A DNA stretch of 64,000 nt from JAZKFT01 sp965246935 (lineage in GTDB: Bacteria; Bacteroidota; Bacteroidia; Chitinophagales; Chitinophagaceae). A program made the position numbers and the translations under genes. Where the stretch lies: the NCBI GenBank assembly GCA_965246935.1, contig CBDFGC010000007.1, forward strand, positions 94,800-158,799, in the 5' to 3' direction. Below are positions 50,625 to 59,129 of this stretch, one piece after another. Each line of letters opens with the position of its first letter. Position 1 is the stretch's first letter. Under the pieces are notes generated by a model. The model did no database searches and was not told the origin of the DNA. It was given only the letters and a program-made list of their open reading frames with translations.

Positions 50625-52823
50625 ATGAGTACACTTACTTTACTTGCTACAGCACAAGAATTTAATATAAGTCTTAATGACTTAATTACCTTTTTAGTTA
50701 GTAAAGGTTTTCCAATAGATGAAGCGAAACATGATTTTGATTTAACAGAAGAAATGTATGTTGCTATAGAGGGGAAATTTGCCACGAATTTAGCAGCAAG
50801 GATAATAATGAGATGCATTAAAACAAAAGACCATTATCTTGAAATAGGGCGTTGTGGCCTAACTGATAAAGATTTTGAAGCAGGAAGCCTGTTAGATAAA
50901 TTACTTAGGCAATGTACTCATATCAAAACATTAATATTTAGTAATAGCTGGTGGGACTTCGACGAAGTCAAAGAAAATAAAAGCAGTAATAATCAAGAAT
51001 TAAACAAACTTTCCAAACTTCCTTCAGCTATTTATAGTTGCCAAAGCTTAGTTACGTTAATTTGTTCTGGGGCTGACAGATTTTCTATTGAAGGATGGCG
51101 AATTAGTGGTATTCTTTCTCTGCAAGGAGCAGCCAGAACAATTGAGTATTTAGATCTATCCTTTAATCAAATTATAGAGATTATAGGGCTTGAAGAACTA
51201 ACTGCTCTAAAAATAGTCAATTTATCTCGTAATAAAATTGTCAAGATTAAAGGGATAAATGAAATAATATCGTTAAATCAAATTAACTTATCCCGGAATC
51301 AAATAGAAAAAATTGAGGGTTTGAGAGGGCTTGCTTCTTTAAAAAAGATTGATTTATCACATAATTATATCGTTAAGTTAGAAGAATTAAAAGAGTCGGC
51401 TGCTTTAAATGTTTTTAAGTTATCTCATAATCAGATCACAAGGCTGGAAGGGTTGGAAGGATTAACTGCTTTAAAGGAGCTTGTATTATCTGAAAATAAG
51501 ATTACTAAGATAGGAGGGCTGGAAAGGTTGACTAATTTACAACTGCTTGAACTATCTAACAATCAGATCACACGGCTCGAAGGATTGGAAGGGTTAACTA
51601 ATTTACAAGATCTTTCCTTATCTAAAAATAAGATTACAAAAATAGGAGGGCTGGAAAGGTTGACTAATTTACAAAACCTTTACTTACATTACAATAAGAT
51701 CACAAGGCTAGAAGGATTAGAAGGGTTAACTAATTTACAAAACCTTTACCTGTATAACAATCAGATCACAAGGCTGGAAGGGTTGGAAGGATTAACTGCT
51801 TTAAAGCAGCTTGTATTATCTGAAAATAAGATTACTAAGATAGAAGGGCTGGATAGGTTAACTAATTTACAACTGCTTGAACTAGCTGAAATTGAAATTA
51901 CTACGATAGAAGGGCTGGAAGGATTAATTAATTTACAAAACCTTTACTTACAATACAATCAGATTACAAGACTAGAAGGGCTGAAAGGTTTAACTGCTTT
52001 AAAAGTGCTTTACATATATAATAATCGGCTTACAAAGTTAGAAGGATTAGAAGGTTTAACTGCTTTAGAAGAGCTTCAATTATCTGAAAATAAGATCACG
52101 AAGCTGGAAGGATTGGAGGGGTTGACTGCCTTAAAAGAGCTTTTCTTATCGGACAATCAGATTACAAAGCTGGAAGGATTGGAAGGATTAATTAATTTGC
52201 AAAGGCTTTCCTTATTTAATAATCAGATCACAAAGCTGGAAGGGTTGGAACGATTAATTAATTTGGAAAGTCTTACCTTATCTAATAATCAGATCACAAA
52301 GCTGGAAGGGTTGGAAGGATTAATCAATTTGAAAAGTTTTACCTTACCCTACAATCAGATTACAAGGCTGGAGGATCTTGAATTAATTTCGAGAATGAAA
52401 GAGGGATTATTTTTTACAATAAATGGAAACCCTTTTGTAGAAAAATACCAGTTAAATTTGGAAGAGCATAAAGATCATTTCAAATTTATTATAGAATTAC
52501 TTAATAGGCAAAGAAGTGAGAATAAGGTAAAGTTTACCTATCCCGTAAAAGTACTGATGCTTGGAAACCATAAAGTAGGCAAATCATCTTTGGTAAATTA
52601 TATTACAAAAAAGAAAGTATCCGGCAGCACACATATCCTTCGCATCGAAAATCATTTCTTAAAACCTTCACGTAACGATTCTACTATTCCGGATATTGTT
52701 TTCTTTGATTTTGGCGGTCAAGATTTTTATCATGGTTTGTACCAAGCTTTCATGAGTTACGGCACTCTCCAATTAATTGTGTTTAACAGCCGGAGTGATC
52801 AAAACATAACTTCAAACGGATAA
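50625..52823 (+). CDS. ROCO protein, N-terminal part: IF2_N-like, LRR array and start of the Roc GTPase
   Basis: 732 codons. Residues 1-55 (LATAQEFNISLNDLITFLVS, then KGFPIDEAKHDFDLTEEMYV) resemble the small helical IF2_N-type module. Residues about 170-605 form about 19 leucine-rich repeats of 22 residues, SDS22-like, such as LTNLQNLYLYNNQITRLEGL. From about 642 a Roc GTPase begins: P-loop GNHKVGKSSL (647-656) and G3-like DFGGQDFYHG. The frame ends at 52823 shortly after G3. Read one base later, DNNKNNIIHYSRHYWLGQKN continues the domain to about 52904, and the remainder is in the frame starting at 52889. So the gene is a ROCO protein broken by two +1-type changes. AT-rich compared with housekeeping genes here. 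Confidence 0.85.
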   Translation: MSTLTLLATAQEFNISLNDLITFLVSKGFPIDEAKHDFDLTEEMYVAIEGKFATNLAARIIMRCIKTKDHYLEIGRCGLTDKDFEAGSLLDKLLRQCTHIKTLIFSNSWWDFDEVKENKSSNNQELNKLSKLPSAIYSCQSLVTLICSGADRFSIEGWRISGILSLQGAARTIEYLDLSFNQIIEIIGLEELTALKIVNLSRNKIVKIKGINEIISLNQINLSRNQIEKIEGLRGLASLKKIDLSHNYIVKLEELKESAALNVFKLSHNQITRLEGLEGLTALKELVLSENKITKIGGLERLTNLQLLELSNNQITRLEGLEGLTNLQDLSLSKNKITKIGGLERLTNLQNLYLHYNKITRLEGLEGLTNLQNLYLYNNQITRLEGLEGLTALKQLVLSENKITKIEGLDRLTNLQLLELAEIEITTIEGLEGLINLQNLYLQYNQITRLEGLKGLTALKVLYIYNNRLTKLEGLEGLTALEELQLSENKITKLEGLEGLTALKELFLSDNQITKLEGLEGLINLQRLSLFNNQITKLEGLERLINLESLTLSNNQITKLEGLEGLINLKSFTLPYNQITRLEDLELISRMKEGLFFTINGNPFVEKYQLNLEEHKDHFKFIIELLNRQRSENKVKFTYPVKVLMLGNHKVGKSSLVNYITKKKVSGSTHILRIENHFLKPSRNDSTIPDIVFFDFGGQDFYHGLYQAFMSYGTLQLIVFNSRSDQNITSNG
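51130..52376 (+). repeat. Intragenic 66 bp LRR-coding tandem array
   Basis: About 19 units of 66 bases, each coding one 22-residue leucine-rich repeat. Several are almost identical in DNA, for instance the blocks starting near 51473 and 51773, which share about 100 bases with few changes and are 300 bases apart. Such identity at silent sites points to recent unit duplication or gene conversion, and to length variability among strains. Confidence 0.75.
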
Positions 52824-52888
52824 TAATAAAAACAATATTATTCATTATAGCCGACACTATTGGCTAGGGCAGAAAAACTATAGAGAAA

Positions 52889-54706
52889 ATGGTTGGGCAC
52901 CCTGACCCCTACATTATGATACAAACTCATGCTGATGAAAAAGGGAGTGAGGAGGCCCCCCTTCTTGATTACAGTTTGTATAAAGGATATAAGAAGTCAT
53001 TTTTTCTGTCTTTTGCATTAATAGAAGATAAAAATGATAGACCTTTTTATGAGGCGGGAAAGGCCTTCTTTCAGGCATACTTTGAAAAGGAAGTAAGATC
53101 GCTGCTTCGCTCACCTGAACATACAAAAGAAGAACCACAATGGTATATTGATTTTATACAACCTATTTTAGATAAAAAAGATGCAAGTCCCTATCCAGTG
53201 TTATTAAAAGACATGCTATTGGAGTATAAAAAAGATGAGAAAGATGATTCAGAAAAGCTTCGGTCGTTGAAAACAAATCTTAATATTCTTCACAGCCATG
53301 GATTAGTATTATATTACGAGGAAGAGGGATTAGAGGATATCGTATGGTTGAACCCTCAGGCATTAGTGAAGTATATTCAAGAAACGATTTTGTCGAAAAA
53401 AATCATTACAGATAAAAAAAATGGAGCCATTGCTAAAAACGATTTTGATAAGCAGGTAGATGAAAAAACACTTAAAATGCTTTTCCTACAAAAAGTGATT
53501 TTTTTGCATCAACCCAATATTGCCAATCCCGAATTAGATGAATATATTATTCCCAACTACCTGCCTGTTGTAAATGTAAATGATATAGATTACCAATTAT
53601 TCACTTTCGGAATAAGTAAGCCAGGATTTATTATCAAGTTTGATGACTTTATTCCTTTTGGCTTCATTAACAAAATGATTTGTTTTTACGGGCAGCAACC
53701 TGATGTAAAAAAATTCTGGCGAAACCAGCTATTATTTACTTTACATAATGAGGCACGAGTGTTAATCCAATTAGACTTTGAACGGCTAAAAATAAAAGTT
53801 CATTTTCAGTTGTTAAACCAAGTGGCACTTGATGAAAAGCTTTTGATAGAATATCTTTTTTTTACATTAATGGCTTTGTACTGGAATTTTGAAAATAGCA
53901 ACATTTTGAGCTTCGCTAAGTTTTTAGAGTACAAAAGAAAATTGGTTAATAAAATGGAGTTTAATCATGAATATTCTTCTTGGATTGATTTGCATGAAGA
54001 TGATGATTGTATTCCTAGAGATGGTTTTATTTCGTTAGATGATAATAGGTATGTCCGTTATAAAGAATTATTTGAATTGCCAGATAAAGAGTACAGAATA
54101 AAATCATACAGCATAAAAGATGGTAGGATTAATAAGGAGGACGTGAAAGAAATACCTGTCAGCTTGTTTGCAGCCTTCACCAATAAAAAATTAGCAGTTA
54201 TGAAAAATGTATTTATTTCCTATTCGCATGACGATATTCAATTTCGCCAGCAAATGGAAACTTATCTTATCAATCTAAAAAGGGATGGGTTGATAAATGT
54301 GTGGCAGGATGGCCAACTACAACCGGGTGATGATTGGGATATGGCAATAAAAAGCAGCCTACAAAAAGCAGATATCTGCATTATGTTGCTCAGCCAAAGC
54401 TTTATCGTATCAAATTATGTACATGAAGTGGAGTTTAAAGCTGTTATGGAAAACAGAAAAAGTGATAATTGCCGGATCATTCCGGTTCTTATAAAAGCAT
54501 GTGATTGGAAAAACTGGAAAGTCTATCCGCAGGAAGTTTTAGATACGATGAGCAAAGAAGATAATACTAACTATAAAATTGCAAGTTTTCAGTTTCTGCC
54601 ACTTGATGAAAACCAGCGATTAAAACCACTAAACAAATGGCAATACCCCGAAGATGCATGGCTAAGTGTTGAGCAAGCGATCAGATCATTTTGTAAGGAA
54701 AACTAA
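52889..54706 (+). CDS. ROCO protein, C-terminal part: end of Roc, COR and TIR domain
   Basis: 605 codons as an open frame; real homology begins near 52907 with PYIMIQTHADEK, the G4-type (N/T)HAD motif of Roc. Residues about 90-430 make the COR region (YIDFIQPILDKKDASPYPVL, LHSHGLVLYYEEEGLEDIVW, NPQALVKYIQETIL). Residues 438-605 form a TIR domain: FISYSHDDIQFRQQME, LLSQSFIVSNYVHEVEF with the candidate NADase glutamate, and NCRIIPVLIKACDW. TIR domains of this type can cleave NAD+ or signal through it. With the upstream LRR part it would sense a ligand and trigger TIR. As sequenced it is separated from its LRRs by frameshifts. Confidence 0.83.
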   Translation: MVGHPDPYIMIQTHADEKGSEEAPLLDYSLYKGYKKSFFLSFALIEDKNDRPFYEAGKAFFQAYFEKEVRSLLRSPEHTKEEPQWYIDFIQPILDKKDASPYPVLLKDMLLEYKKDEKDDSEKLRSLKTNLNILHSHGLVLYYEEEGLEDIVWLNPQALVKYIQETILSKKIITDKKNGAIAKNDFDKQVDEKTLKMLFLQKVIFLHQPNIANPELDEYIIPNYLPVVNVNDIDYQLFTFGISKPGFIIKFDDFIPFGFINKMICFYGQQPDVKKFWRNQLLFTLHNEARVLIQLDFERLKIKVHFQLLNQVALDEKLLIEYLFFTLMALYWNFENSNILSFAKFLEYKRKLVNKMEFNHEYSSWIDLHEDDDCIPRDGFISLDDNRYVRYKELFELPDKEYRIKSYSIKDGRINKEDVKEIPVSLFAAFTNKKLAVMKNVFISYSHDDIQFRQQMETYLINLKRDGLINVWQDGQLQPGDDWDMAIKSSLQKADICIMLLSQSFIVSNYVHEVEFKAVMENRKSDNCRIIPVLIKACDWKNWKVYPQEVLDTMSKEDNTNYKIASFQFLPLDENQRLKPLNKWQYPEDAWLSVEQAIRSFCKEN

Positions 54707-54960
54707 TCCTTACTGCGAAATCAAATTTCCAATTACCACCATTTGCCTGCCTGCTTTTACGGGTTAGTGAAGCGCTGGTAGCAACGTGTTGAATAGTATT
54801 TAGATAACAAATTCCTGTTACCGGCGGATTAATAGTAATGCTGCTGCCTGTATGTAATATGCCAGATAGAATAACGCCAATGCTCCAGTTGGAAGTTACC
54901 GTCCAGCTACCACTGCCGGTAAAAGTATAGGTCAGATTGCTATTTAGGCGAATCATTACA
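54700..54960 (-). pseudogene. Relic of the C-terminal domain of a delta-60-repeat secreted protein
   Basis: The strand reads FVMIRLNSNLTYTFTGSGSW, then TVTSNWSIGVILSGILHTGS, SITINPPVTGICYLNTIQHV, matching FVMFRLNSN...YTFTGNGAWNDPANW, SNNSIPPATLPAGSTILIDP and AGGECVLTITQHVSSGATF at the end of the intact protein at 59130-61796. Only the last 80-90 residues remain, with no start of its own, and its 3' end overlaps the TIR gene's end on the other strand. Confidence 0.7.
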
Positions 54961-55065
54961 AAATCAGTTTTGTAGCTATAGCTGTAAGTTATATAGCTAC
55001 GCATTACTACGCAAACCAGCCGCTGTACCTCAAAAAAAGATGAATCAATTACTTGGTGCCGGCAG

Positions 55066-55449
55066 CTATGTTTTTTGTACAGACCCGGTTAAGAAATGAA
55101 CCTTAGCCATCAGGTCTTTAAATTCAAAAGGCTTGTATAGAAAATCATCGGTGCCTGCCTGCCGGCATTCTTTTTCGGCATCGGGCAGGGCGGTAATCAT
55201 TAGTACAGGGGTAGCGGCGGTGGCGGCATTGTTTTTTAAACGGGCACATACATCGGTTCCTTTCACATCTGCAATCAGCATATCCAGAATCACCAGATTT
55301 ACCCTATGCTCCAGTATGGTTTCTTCTACCTGTACCGCACGGGTTAATATCAGCACGGTAAAGCCTTTGTGCTCCAGCGTTAGCTGCATCATCATTCCTA
55401 TTTCCTCATCATCCTCTACGATCAGGATGGTCGCAGGCATCTTCATCAA
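55066..55449 (-). CDS. Response regulator, receiver domain only
   Basis: 127 aa CheY-like receiver: acidic pair in VEDDEEIG, phospho-acceptor Asp56 in LVILDMLIAD, Thr in MITALPDAE and Lys in DFLYKPFEFKDL. No output domain, so it acts through protein contacts. It starts 10 bases after the histidine kinase stop codon and is surely its partner. Confidence 0.93.
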   Translation of the reverse strand: MMKMPATILIVEDDEEIGMMMQLTLEHKGFTVLILTRAVQVEETILEHRVNLVILDMLIADVKGTDVCARLKNNAATAATPVLMITALPDAEKECRQAGTDDFLYKPFEFKDLMAKVHFLTGSVQKT

Positions 55450-55458
55450 AAATATATT

Positions 55459-58400
55459 TTAGGCCAGGGGCAAAGTAAATGTAAAAACGGAGCCTTTGCC
55501 CAATTCGCTTTCCACCTTTATACAGCCTCTGTGCCTTTCAATAATTTCTTTTGAAATAAAGAGGCCAATGCCAAAGCCCAGAAATGTCTTTTCGCTTTTT
55601 CCATCCACTCTATAAAACCGTTCAAATATTTTTTGCTGGTCATTTTTAGCAATTCCTATCCCATAATCTTTTACACTTACGCTTAGCTGCTGGTGGTTTG
55701 CTTTTTCTATCATTATTTCAATTGTTTTTTGCTGGGGAGCGTATTTAATACTGTTGTTGATAAGATTGATCAGTACCTGTTGTATCCGGTCTTTATCGCC
55801 GGTAACACAGCCTTTAAAATGATGCTGTACCTGAATGGTATGGCTGGTATTGGTGTGTAAAACATCCTGCACCGTTTCGGTAATGGCATCGTTAATGGAA
55901 AAGGTTTCTTTTCTTAATTCAAGTTTACTTTCTTCTATCCTCGACAGGTCAAGCATTTCTGTAATGAGTCTTGTAAGCCGCAATACCTGCTTATCAATAC
56001 GCTGCAAAGTAGGCTGCACCGGAATAGATGATGGCAGGGGCCCTTCCGCTTCTTCCATCATACTTAATAATAATTGTACATATCCTTTAATAGAAGTAAC
56101 CGGCGTTTTTAATTCGTGGCTTACCATTTTTATAAATTCACCCTTACGCTGTTCCTCCTCTTTCATTTTATGGATATCGGTAAAAGCACTTACCCACCTG
56201 ATGATGTTATTTTCAGCATCTGTTACCGGGTTGCCGTTTGCGGTGAACCATCTGTACAGGCCTGATTTGCTTTTGAGGCGTATCTCAAAAACATAATAGG
56301 TGCCGGTAGTTAAATTGTGCAGCCAGGCATTGTTTAGATTTTCCAGATCATCAGGGTGTACGATGGATTTCCATTCATCCGGGCCGGCTGGTTTTATACC
56401 ACAATATTCTTCCCATTTGTTGGATATGTATTGTGCCGTGCCCTGCTCATCTGTAACCAACACCAGTTGGGGCAGGGTTTCTGCCAACTGGCGGAACCGC
56501 ATTTCGCTGATCTTTATTTTTTCCTCTGCTTCTATTTGCGAGGTAATATCTGTATTGCTGCCAAACCATTTCAGCACGTTGCCTTCGCCGTCTTTTACAG
56601 GTAACACACGAGTCAGGAATTGCCGGAATCTGCCATCTGCTCCCTTTATTGGAAACACCATTTCAAATGACTGCCCGGTTGCAACGCTTGCCTGCCATTT
56701 TTCCATCACCTGCGGCAGTTTCGGCATCATGTACCTGTTGCCAGCCCCAGCCATCCATTTGTTCGGGTGTGGCGCCTGTGTACTCATACCATTTTTTATT
56801 GTACCAGTATATCCATCCATCTGCGTTAGCCATCCAGGCAAGATTTGGTATATTATCTGCCATGGTGCTAAACTGGTCTTTGCTTTCCTGTAAGGTAGCC
56901 TCCGAACTTTTCAGTGCATCAATATTGGTTAACGATCCGATCCATTTTTCAATTTTTCCGTCGTTTCCATGTACCGGTTCGGCCTGCGACTGAAACCAGC
57001 AATAGTTTCCGTCTTTGTTTTTTAAACGTAGCTCCTGCCGGAATTTATTGCCGGTAGCTAAGCTGTGTATCCACGCCGCACTGCTGGCCTCCCAATCCTC
57101 CGGGTGCGTTATTTGCTGAAAGATATCAGCATCCCGGACCTCAAGCCCGCTATATGCCTGCCACCTGGCTGAGGTAAATAGCTGACCGCCCTGTGCGTCT
57201 GTTTTCCAGATAAGCTGTGGCAGCGAGTCGGCCAGTTCCCGGTATTCTTTTTCGCTCTCTTTTATTTTTAAATTCAGTTCTGCCTGCGGGGTTACCTCAC
57301 TGGATATAATGGCCACGCCATCTATTTCGCCGGTTACATTGCGCTGTGGCTGGTACACAAATGTGTAGTAGGAAATTTTCGGTTTACCGTTGCGCAAAAA
57401 CCAGATAGGAAACTCATTGGCATGATATGGAATACCTGTGGTAAACACTTCCTGTAAAACCTTTTTCAAACCCTGTTCTATTATTTCAGGCACCACTTCA
57501 AAAAGAGATTTGCCCAGTATATCTTTTCCCCTGCCCCAGGTATTCATGATGGCATCGTTGGCAATGTCGATTACCATATCCTTTCCCTTTAAAATACTGA
57601 TCATAGAAGGAGAAGAAGATACCATTGTCTGAAAACGGTGCTCGCTTTCTTCTGTTTTTTTTCGTGCGGTTACAGATTCTGTTACATCGTTGGTAATACT
57701 GATGATACCTGTTATTTTTCCAGTCTGTATCAAATACAGGCTGGCGCATAATATTAAAGTAGCCTGTACACGGCAGGCCGTTGCGCAAAAACTGAAGGGG
57801 CGTTTCTTTTGCGTGTGATAGCCTTTACCGGTTTCTACAATCCTGGTAAGGACCGGAAGATAATAACTCCTTTAGCTCCGTGGCGAAATTTCAAAAAAAG
57901 GCCTGTTGACTACTTCATCGTACGATTTCCCCCATAATTCCAGTGTGGTTTCGTTAGCAACTTTCACTACAAAACCGGGTATGCTTAAAATTGCTATAGC
58001 CATAGGCGCCTGCATAAAAATATGCTGCAGTTCTTTGTTTTTTTCAAATACAATCCGTTGTTGGATGGCATCTGTTTTTAACTGCTGTGCTTCCTGCAAA
58101 GCAGTACGTAACCGCCGGTAAGCAACTACCAGTATCATCAGCGCTGCTGCGCTTAAAAATAATATGGATGCCGGCGCTAACAGCACCTGGTTATCAAGGT
58201 CTGTTCTCCCGTTGCCGCATTAAGTTATTCTCTATGGCAACCATTTTATTTACCTGCAGGCGCAGGCTATCCATAATCAATTTTCCGGTAAGCATTTCTG
58301 AAGGTGGTGGTTTCCCGAAACGTTTTGATACCCTGAACATGAGAAAAATAAACTTTAATATGATTAACCAGTACCTGGATTGTTTTTAAATTTTCCTGCT

Positions 58401-58727
58401 GCTGCTGGTTGTCTTTGGTAAGTTGTTGAAGCTTTTGCAGGTGCAACGGATTTTCCTTCAATCCGTTATGGTAAACAGTTCCAGAAAATGTACATCACCG
58501 GTAATCAGGTAACCTCGCTGCCCGGTTTCAGCATCCTTGAGGTTGCCAATTACTTTTTCCAGTTCCAGCGTTACCTGGGAGGTGTGGTTTACCATCCGGG
58601 CTGATTGAATAAGTGATGAAAGGCGGATATAGGTGAATACGGCAAGCAGTAACAGAAAGCCTACAGCCGCAATAAAAATGTAACGTAATTGTTTATTTTT
58701 TTTGGTCATAGATGTTGGATTTGGCAA
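55459..58727 (-). pseudogene. CHASE3/multi-PAS sensor histidine kinase, multiply frameshifted
   Basis: Pieces in several frames make one kinase. 58727-58458: membrane segment and start of a CHASE3 domain (QVTLELEKVIGNLKDAETGQ); 58461-58267: rest of CHASE3 (LHLQKLQQLTKDNQQQQENL); 58186-57872: second membrane segment and first PAS; 57733-56663: two PAS domains; 56841-55459: further PAS, then HisKA (MVSHELKTPVTSIKGYVQLL) and HATPase (NNSIKYAP, DYGIGIAKNDQQKIFERFYR, FGIGLFISKEI). The frame changes near 58460, 58270-58190, 57870-57790, 57735 and 56728. The last frame alone could still make PAS-HisKA-HATPase. Either a decaying gene or a poorly sequenced stretch. Confidence 0.8.
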
Positions 58728-59042
58728 ACAGCAGAACCTGTTTTCCTATTGGCCGGCACAAGGCCGGAAGTAATGCATGTTGCGGAAGGGTTGCTTTAGC
58801 GCTTTTTATAGAAACAAATGGCTATTTTTTGACAGTGGTTTTTTAAGATGATGGATTTGGCTCGTCAAGATAGGAGCTTTTACGAATAGTACAAAGATTT
58901 TCATGCCTTTGTACTACCTAAAACTATATCAAACATTGAATTGGTACCAATACCGGCAGGCCGGTCATCAAGTGAACAGCAAAAATAAAAGCTACGGATC
59001 AGGGAAGTAATAATCGTTTCGATGCGTTGAAATAGTGCTATA

Positions 59043-59079
59043 TACAAGAAGGCGTCGCTCCCGGCAACGCCTTCTTGTA
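59043..59079. repeat. Palindrome downstream of the delta-60-repeat gene
   Basis: Perfect 13 bp stem TACAAGAAGGCGT / ACGCCTTCTTGTA with an 11-base loop. It may end transcription of the minus-strand gene stopping at 59130, though no T tract follows. The rest of the 400 bases between this gene and the histidine kinase shows nothing recognisable. Confidence 0.5.
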
Positions 59080-59129
59080 GATGCTTTTTATTCGCCAACT
59101 ATCACTGCAAAATCAATCCGCCTGCTATC

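Noticed and set aside
51130..52376. Regular 66-base repeats that at first look like a CRISPR-type array
   Set aside because: The units have no spacers, stay in one reading frame and code for leucine-rich repeats.
57498..57788. 96-codon open frame in the histidine kinase region as a separate gene
   Set aside because: Only its first 25 codons (RNGLPCTGYFNIMRQPVF) match a PAS segment; the rest is out of frame kinase sequence.
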